From Candidatus Moraniibacteriota bacterium (GTDB lineage Bacteria; Patescibacteriota; Minisyncoccia; Moranbacterales; UBA9337), in assembly GCA_003507475.1 (NCBI GenBank), contig DNVQ01000015.1, positions 13,329 through 27,791 of the forward strand: a stretch of 14,463 nt of DNA. The letters run 5' to 3'. Every line of letters starts with the position of its first letter. Position 1 is the first letter of the stretch. Below, piece after piece: positions 7,756 to 14,191 of this stretch. Position numbers and translations under genes: made by a program. Below the pieces are notes generated by a model. It was not told the DNA's origin, did not search any database, and saw nothing but the letters and a program-made list of their open reading frames with translations.

Positions 7756-8301
7756 ATGATAAGAGATAAGAATTTAATACCATCAAAGACGCCCTTGATG
7801 TTTTCTGATGGTTCAACTGTTTATAATAAATTCAAAAAAGAATATAAAGTGCACAGCAAAGGATTTTTTATTTTAGCTCCTTCGGGTGCTGGAAAGACAT
7901 ATTATATCAAGAATCAAAAAGCAAAACACTGGATAGATGGAGATTTATTGTGGGAAGCAACCAACGCACACCCAAGGGAAGAGTGGTGGTTAGATATTAA
8001 TTTAATAATTGAGGCCGATCAAAAAAGCGACATCATAACTTCACAGGCAAAGAAAATGGGATTTTGGATCATGGGAGCATCAAATTATTGGCTTAAGCCT
8101 GATGCTATAGTTATACCAAATTGGAATAAACACAAAAAATATATAAAAATTCGCGAAGAAAATCACTATGATGGAGGTGCCAAGTTGGATAAATTGCAAC
8201 AGGTAATTAATCATCGCAATGAAATATTAAAATGGGCTAAAAAAGGTGTGCCTAAATTTGATTCGATAGAAAAAGCAGTTAAATATCTATGTTCATTATA
8301 A
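7756..8301 (+). CDS. P-loop nucleotide-kinase-like protein, function unknown
   Basis: This 181-residue protein has a Walker A motif APSGAGKT at residues 41-48 after a hydrophobic strand GFFIL. The first Gly of the consensus is replaced by Ala. WIDGD (59-63) resembles the acidic substrate-binding motif of small-molecule and nucleotide kinases such as the shikimate/adenylate kinase group. A hydrophobic strand GFWIMGAS (about 97-104) and a basic region WNKHKKYIKIREEN follow, and the C-terminus is helical. The size suits a small kinase. The substrate cannot be named; a phage-type nucleotide kinase is one possibility. It is the third gene of the run that starts at 5811. Confidence 0.8.
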   Translation: MIRDKNLIPSKTPLMFSDGSTVYNKFKKEYKVHSKGFFILAPSGAGKTYYIKNQKAKHWIDGDLLWEATNAHPREEWWLDINLIIEADQKSDIITSQAKKMGFWIMGASNYWLKPDAIVIPNWNKHKKYIKIREENHYDGGAKLDKLQQVINHRNEILKWAKKGVPKFDSIEKAVKYLCSL

Positions 8302-8518
8302 TTTAAAATATTTTTTGTATATTACTACAAACAAGGTTTTTTGTATTGGCTAAATTTAGGTCATTTTTAAGTTTTAAGATATGGAGATTTAGTAGAGATG
8401 GTTTATTTTTATTTATAAATAAGCCCATATTGATTCTGTTTTCGTTTATGTTATGCTTATGTTATTAATGAAATGCGGAGATTTTATGGTAATATTTTTT
8501 AAATAATTAGAAAATTAT
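8302..8518. other. AT-rich intergenic region with a weak hairpin
   Basis: There is no coding signal. GGTTTATTT (8400-8408) can pair with AAATAAGCC (8417-8425) with one wobble, but no T-run follows, so termination here is doubtful. TATGGT at 8485-8490, with a poor -35 (TTATTA, 8462-8467) 17 bases upstream, could be the promoter of the gene at 8519. Confidence 0.35.
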
Positions 8519-8983
8519 ATGCAAATACTTCTTAAAAATACTTATTTATTGGATGTTAAAAAAATCGAGAAAAGATTGGATAAATTTTGGTTTAAGTATG
8601 AAAAGATTTTAGTAAAACCTACTTGGAAAAGTTTAAATGAAGCTAGGGCGATATTGTATTTAATCGGACAAATTTATTGTGAAAAAATTGCACCGGAAGC
8701 TATTGAAAGAAGACTCCATTTATTACAGCAACCGATGGCGCTTCTGGATTTTTTGTCTGTCGTTGATTCTGGTTCAAGGGAGGAATTAAAAAAATTAAGG
8801 AAGGATGCTTTATTTAAAAAATTAGAAAAATATTATGTGCTGGTTAAGGGTTTTAAAAACAAATTTAATGGCGGGAAATATTATTTGGATGAAGAGAAAT
8901 TTATTGATTTATATAACAGCTATAATCCTGATAAAAAATTAAAGATTGGGTACAGAGGGAGATATAAATCAAAAATAAATTGA
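8519..8983 (+). CDS. Uncharacterised 154-residue basic helical protein
   Basis: I do not recognise this family. The protein is basic and almost entirely helical, with KKIEKRLDKFWFKYEKIL near the N-terminus, then EARAILYLIGQIY, AIERRLHLLQ, and a Lys/Arg-rich tail ending YRGRYKSKIN. There is no signal peptide, membrane segment or cysteine-based metal site. A truncated copy of its first 15 codons lies 2.9 kb upstream at 5617, so the gene or its 5' end has been duplicated locally. It has its own possible weak promoter and a strong terminator 8 bases after its stop codon. The start is supported by conservation of the N-terminus in that remnant. The basic charge would suit nucleic-acid binding, but that is speculation. 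Confidence 0.75.
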   Translation: MQILLKNTYLLDVKKIEKRLDKFWFKYEKILVKPTWKSLNEARAILYLIGQIYCEKIAPEAIERRLHLLQQPMALLDFLSVVDSGSREELKKLRKDALFKKLEKYYVLVKGFKNKFNGGKYYLDEEKFIDLYNSYNPDKKLKIGYRGRYKSKIN

Positions 8984-8990
8984 AACTATC

Positions 8991-9029
8991 AAAGGCTCAA
9001 CCTTGGGGGCTTTAAGGTTGAGCCTTTTT
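8991..9029 (+). terminator. Strong rho-independent terminator
   Basis: AAAGGCTCAACCTT (8991-9004) and AAGGTTGAGCCTTT (9014-9027) form a perfect 14-bp stem with a 9-base loop, followed by a T-run. It closes the plus-strand gene at 8519. Confidence 0.9.
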
Positions 9030-9052
9030 GTGCTTTTTGATAAAATGTGGGG

Positions 9053-9095
9053 TATAAAAAATAGGGTTTTGACAAATTTCGTCAAAACCCTATTT
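9053..9095 (-). terminator. Terminator of the minus-strand histidine phosphatase gene
   Basis: AAATAGGGTTTTGAC (9059-9073) pairs perfectly with GTCAAAACCCTATTT (9081-9095) around 7 bases. Read on the minus strand, the stem is followed by a run of Ts (the As at 9056-9061), which fits termination of the gene ending at 9138. It sits back-to-back with the plus-strand terminator at 8991. Confidence 0.85.
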
Positions 9096-9137
9096 GAATG
9101 CACAAGAAAATATCTTAGCATTCAGGATGGAAATATC

Positions 9138-9767
9138 TTATGTGGATTCTTGAGGAGGTTTCTCGAAGAAACCCTCGAAAATGACTTCTGACGATAAGAT
9201 TAGCCCTTTTCCGTCAATGATGTATTTGATGATTCCGCATTCGCCGAGGAGTTGAGTATTTTCCGGATCGGTTGTGGCGGATTCAACGATTGGCGAGCTG
9301 GATATTGCTAAGACAGTATTCATTTTCCTGGGAATTCCTCGAAGGAAATTTTGAAATTGCTCGAAGCAATTATCCATAAGTATTGAGTCTGCCTCAAGCC
9401 AGGTATCGACTCGGAATCCGACGGCCGGGCCATCAGGATGATTGCGACCCTTTATGGCGCACTCATTGGCGTCATCGTTCATATGGTGTGTGAGCGAAAG
9501 TGCCGGGGTTTCAAGGATATCACACGAAAGTCTTAGTGTCACTTTGACGATTTCCGCAGTTTCCACGTGGCGGGCTTGAGCGCCACGGTAAATGGCATCA
9601 AATTTAATCTCTGTCAGATATTTTTGTGCCATCTCCATTGCTTGCATTTGACCCCTCTCGGTCAATGACGGATTAGCCGATCCAAACTTTTTCTGTCCAT
9701 GACGCGTTACCCAGATTTCACTGGCTATTGGCATTGTTCCAATGCCACTACCGGTTTCTTCACCCAT
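9138..9767 (-). CDS. Histidine-phosphatase-like protein lacking the second catalytic His
   Basis: This 209-residue protein has VTRHGQ (R22, H23), LTERGQMQAMEMAQKY and YRGAQARHVETAEIV (R61/R66, E69), as in the phosphoglycerate mutase / SixA-like superfamily. Where the family normally has VSHG, it reads VLAISSSPIVES (S156-S158), so the second catalytic His appears to be replaced by Ser. Phosphatase activity may be weak or altered, or the protein may only bind. Its base composition is unlike the surroundings: 28 of 60 bases are G/C in 9481-9540, against 14 of 60 in 10021-10080 within folD. It also has a strong promoter, a clear Shine-Dalgarno sequence and its own terminator, suggesting a transferred self-contained unit. 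The start at 9767 is chosen from the Shine-Dalgarno AGAGGTG; Met12 is a possible later start. Confidence 0.88.
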   Translation of the reverse strand: MGEETGSGIGTMPIASEIWVTRHGQKKFGSANPSLTERGQMQAMEMAQKYLTEIKFDAIYRGAQARHVETAEIVKVTLRLSCDILETPALSLTHHMNDDANECAIKGRNHPDGPAVGFRVDTWLEADSILMDNCFEQFQNFLRGIPRKMNTVLAISSSPIVESATTDPENTQLLGECGIIKYIIDGKGLILSSEVIFEGFFEKPPQEST

Positions 9768-9771
9768 AATA

Positions 9772-9778
9772 CACCTCT
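9772..9778 (-). promoter_or_regulatory. Shine-Dalgarno site of the minus-strand gene
   Basis: AGAGGTG on the minus strand ends four bases before the ATG. It is the only strong ribosome binding site in the window and decides the start of this gene. Confidence 0.75.
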
Positions 9779-9836
9779 TTCTTTGAATGATTTTTTGCCC
9801 TTATGGCTTTAAGAAACTGTCCGTTACTAGCTTTCC

Positions 9837-9865
9837 ACCATAGCATATTTTAGGGTAAAAGTCAA
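9837..9865 (-). promoter_or_regulatory. Near-consensus sigma-70 promoter of the minus-strand gene
   Basis: On the minus strand TTGACT (9865-9860) and TATGGT (9842-9837) are exactly 17 bases apart, with TGC before the -10. The start would be near 9830, giving a leader of about 60 bases. It shares the 14-mer TAAAATATGCTATG with the promoter at 5720-5748. Confidence 0.8.
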
Positions 9866-9923
9866 TGGCGGGATTTTGGGGTTTGTGATAATATTGAGGT
9901 ATTGAAATTGTAAAATAAAAAAA

Positions 9924-9965
9924 CCTTCACCTCAACCCTCTCCCTTGATTACAAGGGCGAGGGGG
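9924..9965. repeat. Palindromic repeat upstream of folD
   Basis: CCCTCTCCCTTG (9936-9947) pairs with CAAGGGCGAGGG (9952-9963), 12 bp with one mismatch and a 4-base loop, preceded by CCTTCACCTCAA. In reverse complement it matches the GGAGAGGGGTTAGGGGTGAGG type of repeat found inside the phosphotransferase gene at 726-761. Its GAGGGGG end lies about 10 bases before the folD ATG and could by chance serve as a ribosome binding site. Confidence 0.7.
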
Positions 9966-9974
9966 TATTAGATT

Positions 9975-10940
9975 ATGCAGTTGATAAAAGGAAAAGAAAT
10001 AGCGGATAATATTTTAAATGATATTAAAAGTAAAATAAAAGATTTAGAAACCAAACCTACTTTGGCGGTTATTTTAATTGGAGAAGATGAAGCGTCTAAA
10101 ATCTATGTGGGATTAAAAGAAAGAGCGGCCAGGGAGATTGGTTTTAATTTTCTTCTTTATAAATATGAGGCAGATGTGAAAGAAGAAATTATTTTAAATA
10201 AAATTGAGGAGATTAATAATGATGATAATATTCATGGTTTGATTGTTCAATTGCCGTTGCCTGAAAATCTAGATAAATACAAGGTTATAAATGCTATTAG
10301 TCCAGCAAAAGATGTGGATGGTTTTTGTGAATGTAATCAAGACGTTTTTTTGTCCGATAAAGATTGTCATTGGCCAGTTTTCCCGAAGGCGATTGTAAAG
10401 ATGGTGGAGGGTGTATTTCTGTTGTCTTGTCATTCTCGCCCGCTTCGCCAAAGCTTCAATGAGGCGAGTGAAAATGGGAATCTAGTTTGTGAACAAGGAG
10501 ATCCCCGCATTCGCGAGGATGACAACTTCGATAGAATGGAGTTGTTTGGAGGTAAAAAGGCGGTGATTATTTGTAAATCTGATGACTTTGGCGTAGTTAT
10601 GCAAAGAGCCTTTGAAAGAATTGGAATGGGGGCGAAGTATGTTTTTTGTAATGACTTGAACTCTTCTTTGGATGAAATAAAAAATGCAGATATCGTGGTG
10701 AGCGCATGCGGGCAGTTGAATTTGTTAGATAGTGAGATGGTTAAAAATGATGCTATAATTATTGACGGAGGAATCATAAAAAAAGACGGAAAAGTTTTTG
10801 GTGATGTCAAATTGAGTGGTTTTGAAAAAACTGATTGTTTTATTTCGCCAGTGCCAGGAGGGGTAGGACCAGTGACGGTGGCGTGTTTGTTGGAAAATAC
10901 TTATTTAGCGTATTTGGAAAATAGAAATATAGGAATTTAA
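9975..10940 (+). CDS. folD: Bifunctional methylenetetrahydrofolate dehydrogenase/cyclohydrolase FolD with a repeat-derived insert
   Basis: FolD interconverts 5,10-methylene- and 10-formyl-tetrahydrofolate in the cytosol. The family signatures are present: SKIYVGLKERAAREIGF with the Tyr and catalytic Lys of YxxxK, GLIVQLPLP, DVDGF, NADIVVSACGQ, and PVPGGVGPVTVACLLENT. The length is 321 residues, against about 288 for a typical FolD. The excess is explained by an in-frame insert at residues about 151-184 (CHSRPLRQSFNEASENG...RIREDDN), encoded by a palindromic element between the helix KAIVKMVEGV and the strand KKAVIICKS. The nucleotide-binding motif, normally GRSxxVGxP, reads CKSDDFGVV, so cofactor use may differ. 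The frame is open throughout, so the protein could be active with an extra surface loop. No convincing promoter or terminator was found. Confidence 0.92.
   Translation: MQLIKGKEIADNILNDIKSKIKDLETKPTLAVILIGEDEASKIYVGLKERAAREIGFNFLLYKYEADVKEEIILNKIEEINNDDNIHGLIVQLPLPENLDKYKVINAISPAKDVDGFCECNQDVFLSDKDCHWPVFPKAIVKMVEGVFLLSCHSRPLRQSFNEASENGNLVCEQGDPRIREDDNFDRMELFGGKKAVIICKSDDFGVVMQRAFERIGMGAKYVFCNDLNSSLDEIKNADIVVSACGQLNLLDSEMVKNDAIIIDGGIIKKDGKVFGDVKLSGFEKTDCFISPVPGGVGPVTVACLLENTYLAYLENRNIGI
10427..10525 (+). repeat. 99-bp palindromic element inserted in frame in folD
   Basis: The ends TTGTCATTCTCGC (10427-10439) and GCGAGGATGACAA (10513-10525) are inverted repeats matching at 12 of 13 bases. The element is 99 bp, exactly 33 codons. 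An inner pair CTCGCC (10435-10440) / GGCGAG (10463-10468) and a CGCTTCGCCAAAGCTTC core suggest a composite of two repeat types. No transposase is encoded. Its length equals the excess of this FolD over the usual family length. Confidence 0.8.
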
Positions 10941-11049
10941 TAATTTAGGATTTTGGGAATGTGGGAATTTGAGAAGTTAGGAATTTCAGAATAGTAAGAT
11001 GTGGACTTGCTGATGACAAATTGGAAGTTTAGTGGAAAATTGGCGAGCA

Positions 11050-11159
11050 TGTCATGCTGTCCACCAGCTAGTGGATTGATTCAGTATTCATGAGATCCCA
11101 CATAAGCAAATTTCTATCGCTCATTACTTCACTAAGAGATTTTGCTTTCTGGGATGACA
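11050..11159. repeat. Palindromic intergenic element, TGTCAT...ATGACA type
   Basis: The element is bounded by TGTCAT (11050-11055) and ATGACA (11154-11159). It contains the hairpin TCCAC-CAGCTA-GTGGA (11060-11075) and the inverted pair AAGCAAA (11104-11110) / TTTGCTT (11141-11147). The same terminal motif bounds the element inside folD and starts the one at 494. It has no coding capacity, so it is a non-autonomous repeat. Confidence 0.6.
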
Positions 11160-11209
11160 AGATTGGAAGGTGTGAAGTGAAATGTTTTTATTTTAATTGT
11201 TTTAATTAA

Positions 11210-11245
11210 TGATGACCGATGACTGATTGCTGGTGACTGGTGACC
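11210..11245. repeat. Short GATGAC/GGTGAC direct repeats
   Basis: Imperfect direct repeats (GATGACC, GATGACTGATT, GGTGACT, GGTGACC) follow one another. The same GATGACTGAT unit forms the arms of the inverted repeat at 12472-12538. Confidence 0.55.
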
Positions 11246-11285
11246 TAACTTATTTTTTTAATTGATTGTATGGAAGAGATTTGTA

Positions 11286-11311
11286 AATTCGTATTTAATT
11301 CGTAATTCGTA
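11286..11311. repeat. Three AATTCGTA direct repeats
   Basis: Copies are at 11286-11293, 11297-11304 and 11304-11311, directly before the glycosyltransferase start. Their reverse complement appears inside the phosphotransferase gene as part of insert 3. Confidence 0.6.
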
Positions 11312-11316
11312 GTAAT

Positions 11317-12429
11317 ATGAAGATAGCTTTAGTTCATGATTATTTGGTGCAGTATGGGGGAGCTGAAAGAGTGCTGGAATGTTTTACTGAAATATTTCCC
11401 CATGCCCATATCTATACCATCATGTATGATAAAAAATTAATGCATGGTGTTTTTGAGGACAGAAAAATACATACTTCTTTTTTGCAGAATTTTCCTTTTG
11501 CCAAAAAAAAGCATCGCATCTTTCCGGTTTTTATGACCAGTGCTATTGAGCAGTTTGATTTTTCATCTTACGACATTGTCCTATCTGATTCATCTAGCTA
11601 TGCTAAGGGAATTATTACTTCGCCCGATACTTTACATATTTGCTATATGCACACTCCGATGCGTTATGCTTGGGATGATTGCCAAAAATATACAGATGAC
11701 TTTGGGTTGCCGTCTTTTATTAAAAAATTGGTTCCTTTTTTTATGAACTACATTAGAATCTGGGATTCGGTAAGTGCTCAGCGGGTGGATAAATTTATTG
11801 CCAATTCTAATTTTGTGGCTAGAAGAATTAAAAAATATTACAAAAAAGATTCCGTGGTAATTAATCCGCCAGTGAATGTGGATAATTTTTATGTAGAAAA
11901 AAATAAATCAAAAAGAGGAGATTATTTTTTGATTGTAGGAAGATTAATAACTTACAAGCGACACGATATTGTAATTGAGGCCTTTAATGAATTGGGCTTA
12001 CCTTTGAAAATTATCGGACGAGGACCGGAAATGAAAAAGTTAAAAAAAATTGCCAAGGATAACATTGAATTTTTGGGGAGGGTAGATGATGAATATTTGC
12101 CAGAATATTATGCTGCTTGCAGAGCCTTTGTTTTTCCGCAAGAGGAGGATTTTGGAATTGTGGCTATCGAGGCGATGGCGGCTGGACGGCCTCTGATTGC
12201 TTATCGGGGTGGAGATATCGTGGAAAATATGGAAGAGGGAAAGACAGGTGTTTTTATCGAAAAACAAACTGCCAAAGATGTCAGGGAAGCGGTACAGAAA
12301 TTTTTAAGTTTAGAATTTGATAGCGATTATATAAGATCAAAAGCGTTAAAATTTAATAAAGAATCTTTTAAAGAAAAAATAGGAGTTTACATAGAAGAGG
12401 AATATGGCGAGTTTATAAATAGAGCTTAG
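11317..12429 (+). CDS. Glycosyltransferase family 4 (GT-B fold)
   Basis: This 370-residue retaining glycosyltransferase is probably cytoplasmic or membrane-associated and transfers a sugar from a nucleotide-sugar donor. The N-terminal acceptor half starts MKIALVHDYLVQYGGAERVL, with the GGAER loop. The donor half shows LIVGRLITYKRHD (R209, K214), KIIGRGPE, and FPQEEDFGIVAIEAMAAGRP with the EX7E signature (E277 and E285). It resembles the WbaZ-like mannosyltransferase subgroup of GT4, but the sugar cannot be fixed from sequence alone. No signal peptide is seen. The following gene encodes a polyprenyl-phosphate sugar-1-phosphate transferase, which suggests a shared role in lipid-linked glycan synthesis. 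The start matches the family N-terminus; there is no Shine-Dalgarno sequence. Confidence 0.92.
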   Translation: MKIALVHDYLVQYGGAERVLECFTEIFPHAHIYTIMYDKKLMHGVFEDRKIHTSFLQNFPFAKKKHRIFPVFMTSAIEQFDFSSYDIVLSDSSSYAKGIITSPDTLHICYMHTPMRYAWDDCQKYTDDFGLPSFIKKLVPFFMNYIRIWDSVSAQRVDKFIANSNFVARRIKKYYKKDSVVINPPVNVDNFYVEKNKSKRGDYFLIVGRLITYKRHDIVIEAFNELGLPLKIIGRGPEMKKLKKIAKDNIEFLGRVDDEYLPEYYAACRAFVFPQEEDFGIVAIEAMAAGRPLIAYRGGDIVENMEEGKTGVFIEKQTAKDVREAVQKFLSLEFDSDYIRSKALKFNKESFKEKIGVYIEEEYGEFINRA

Positions 12430-12448
12430 TATGATTTCGTGAATTTGG

Positions 12449-12454
12449 TATAAT
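12449..12454 (+). promoter_or_regulatory. Possible -10 box upstream of the membrane transferase
   Basis: A perfect TATAAT lies 20 bases after the glycosyltransferase stop codon. The -35 region 17 bases upstream (TTAGTA) is poor. Transcription from here would carry the inverted repeat at 12472-12538 in the leader. Confidence 0.3.
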
Positions 12455-12471
12455 ATTGAAATAGTCAACAG

Positions 12472-12538
12472 TCATCAGTCATCGAGTCATCGGCAATAAA
12501 GTGTTTGTCATGATGACAGTTGACTTGATGACTGATGA
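12472..12538. repeat. Inverted repeat in the leader of the membrane transferase gene
   Basis: The arms at 12472-12489 and 12521-12538 are 18 bases each and match at 17 of 18 positions when inverted, with a 31-base loop. The unit TCATCAGTCATC belongs to the repeat type seen at 11210-11245. No T-run follows, so it is more likely a repeat than a terminator. Confidence 0.75.
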
Positions 12539-12565
12539 TATAATGTTTATTGTTAAAATGCTAAT

Positions 12566-13597
12566 ATGATACTAGATTTATATCTAATTCCATTTTTACA
12601 AGCTTTTTTCATAAGCGTGATTTTGATTTTGATTATAAGGTATCTGAGTGCTAAATTTTTTGTAGCGGATAAGAATACTCGAAAAGGAAACCGACATATT
12701 CATAATAATAAAATATCTCGCTGGGGTGGAGTTGGAATCGTTCTTTCTTTTTTGATTGTAGTTTTTTTAGATAAAAATTTAGTTTTGACTAAAGATATTT
12801 TTGGAATTATCGTGGGAGGATTGATAATTTTTGGATTGGGAATTTGGGATGACCTAAAAGAAGTAGGTTGGAAAAAACAGTTGTTTTTTCAAAGCATAGC
12901 AATAATCTTGATTTTTGTTTGCGGAGTCAAGATGTATACTGTTTCAAACCCATTTGGCGATATCATTTCGCTCGATAGCACATTTAAAATTTTAATTGGG
13001 ATTCTGGCGGCAGTTGTGTGGTCCCTGGTTCTTATAAATTCCATGAATTGGTTAGATGGGATGGACGGACTGAGTATGGGAGTTTATTTTATTGGTGCGT
13101 TGGCTATGCTTTTTTTATCTTTAAAACCCGAAGTTAATCAGCCCCCAGTTGGAATAATCTCCATGGCCTTAGCTGGCGCTATTTTGGGATTTTTGACATT
13201 TAATTTCCCCCCCGCTAAAATAATGGTTGGGAGTAATGGGATTTTTTTTGTGGGATTTATTGTGGCGGGATTGTCAATTTTCGCTGGAACAAAAATTGCC
13301 ACCACTTTGTTGGTTTTATTTATACCCCTGGTTGATTTCTTTTGGGTTATTTTCAAGAGATTGAGAAATGGAAAATCTATTTTTGCTGCTGATAGCGAGC
13401 ATCTTCATTATAAACTAATGAAAATAGGCTGGTCTCATTGGCAAATAAATATATTTTTTTATTCTATCACCGCGGCGGTTGCTTTTACGGCCTTGAATGC
13501 TAGCGGTTTAGAGAAAATTTTTATAATGTTTTGTTTATTGTTCTTAACGCTTGCATTCTATTGGTTTATTAGTAAAAAAGAACAGGCGTTAGGGTAA
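12566..13597 (+). CDS. WecA/MraY-like polyprenyl-phosphate sugar-1-phosphate transferase
   Basis: This 343-residue multi-pass membrane protein has about 9-11 hydrophobic segments from residue 8 to 336. It belongs to the family that moves a sugar-1-phosphate from a UDP-sugar to undecaprenyl phosphate. It shows WDDLKEVGWKKQ (D95, D96), INSMNWLDGMDGL (N158, N161, D164, D167), FPPAKIMVGSNG, and DSEHLHYKL (H279, H281). The usual FMGDxGS motif reads MVGSNG, so the conserved Asp is Ser223. WecA-like architecture with the HLH motif fits better than MraY. It lies after a GT4 gene and 5 bases before a DUF192 gene. It probably supplies the lipid-linked first sugar for an envelope glycan. There is no Shine-Dalgarno sequence. 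Confidence 0.9.
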   Translation: MILDLYLIPFLQAFFISVILILIIRYLSAKFFVADKNTRKGNRHIHNNKISRWGGVGIVLSFLIVVFLDKNLVLTKDIFGIIVGGLIIFGLGIWDDLKEVGWKKQLFFQSIAIILIFVCGVKMYTVSNPFGDIISLDSTFKILIGILAAVVWSLVLINSMNWLDGMDGLSMGVYFIGALAMLFLSLKPEVNQPPVGIISMALAGAILGFLTFNFPPAKIMVGSNGIFFVGFIVAGLSIFAGTKIATTLLVLFIPLVDFFWVIFKRLRNGKSIFAADSEHLHYKLMKIGWSHWQINIFFYSITAAVAFTALNASGLEKIFIMFCLLFLTLAFYWFISKKEQALG

Positions 13598-13602
13598 AAA
13601 AT

Positions 13603-14055
13603 ATGAGTAAAAATAAAATTGTATTAGGAATAGGTCTTTTAATAATATTTTTATTTTTAGAATTGTTTTTTTATTTAAAAAAGGAAAATGAAGATTATAA
13701 AAACGAAAAAAAAGCTTCGTTGGGGGAGTGCGCTATTAACTTAGAAATTGTTAGTGAGGATGAGAAGCGGAAGCGGGGTCTTTCAAATAGAGATTCTTTA
13801 TGCGACAATTGTGGAATGCTATTTTTGTTTGATAAAGAGGGGGATTATTTTTTTTGGATGAAAGATATGCGTTTTCCTATAGATATAATTTGGCTAAGGG
13901 ATAATGAGGTTGTATATATAGCTCAAAATGTCAGCCACCAATCAAAAAGTGTTTATTCTTCAAGGGAAAAGGCAGATAAGGTTTTGGAGCTAAATGCTAA
14001 TGATGCTAGTCGTTGTAATATTAAAATTGGCGATAAATTAACTAAAAAACAGTAG
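13603..14055 (+). CDS. Membrane-anchored DUF192 protein
   Basis: This 150-residue protein has one N-terminal membrane segment (about 6-25), followed by a DUF192 domain facing outward. Family hallmarks are KRGLSNRDSL, CGMLFLFDKEG, YFFWMKDMRFPIDIIWL, and VYSSREKADKVLELNAND. The biochemical role of DUF192 is unknown. Three cysteines (C43, C67, C70) lie outside the cytoplasm if this topology is right, and C67/C70 form a CxxC-like pair. The gene starts 5 bases after the stop of the transferase gene, so the two are probably co-transcribed. Confidence 0.9.
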   Translation: MSKNKIVLGIGLLIIFLFLELFFYLKKENEDYKNEKKASLGECAINLEIVSEDEKRKRGLSNRDSLCDNCGMLFLFDKEGDYFFWMKDMRFPIDIIWLRDNEVVYIAQNVSHQSKSVYSSREKADKVLELNANDASRCNIKIGDKLTKKQ

Positions 14056-14116
14056 TTATGTACCTCCAATTATATTAGGCGATAAATCAGAGTCATTGTT
14101 TTAAATCTATAAATTA

Positions 14117-14191
14117 CCGCAAATCTACAAATACCGAAGAAATAAAAATAGTTCACATTTGTAAATTTGTAGTTGATTTGTAGATTTGCGG
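14117..14191. repeat. Long perfect inverted repeat between genes
   Basis: CCGCAAATCTACAAAT (14117-14132) and ATTTGTAGATTTGCGG (14176-14191) are a perfect 16-bp inverted repeat with a 43-base loop that contains further TTTGTAAATTTGTAG copies. The right arm supplies the -35 box of the promoter at 14186. Confidence 0.85.

Larger units (their letters stand above)
10941..11316. other. Repeat-filled 376-base intergenic region
   Basis: No gene is visible here. The region begins with short GGGAATTTGAGAAG-like degenerate repeats (10950-10995). It contains the palindromic element at 11050-11159, GATGAC/GGTGAC repeats at 11210-11245, and three AATTCGTA repeats at 11286-11311. No clear terminator for folD or consensus promoter for the glycosyltransferase could be picked out. 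Confidence 0.6.

Noticed and set aside
8400..8425. Terminator after the P-loop protein gene
   Set aside because: The stem is mostly A-T pairs, lies about 100 bases after the stop codon and is not followed by a T-run.
9003..9191. Plus-strand open frame of 62 codons
   Set aside because: It runs through two terminator hairpins and into the end of the minus-strand gene, and the peptide has no recognisable features.
10427..10525. Insertion sequence or intron in folD
   Set aside because: It is too short for a transposase or self-splicing intron, the frame stays open, and it matches short non-coding palindromic repeats.
10430..10810. Minus-strand open frame of 126 codons inside folD
   Set aside because: It is antisense to strongly conserved FolD sequence and its start lies in the inserted repeat; it is best explained as a shadow.
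11210..11311. CRISPR array
   Set aside because: The repeats are only 6-11 bases, irregularly spaced and without spacers of constant length; no cas genes are nearby.
12520..12544. Promoter TTGACT plus TATAAT directly before the membrane transferase
   Set aside because: The boxes are only 13 bases apart, too close for a sigma-70 promoter, and the TTGACT is part of the inverted-repeat arm.
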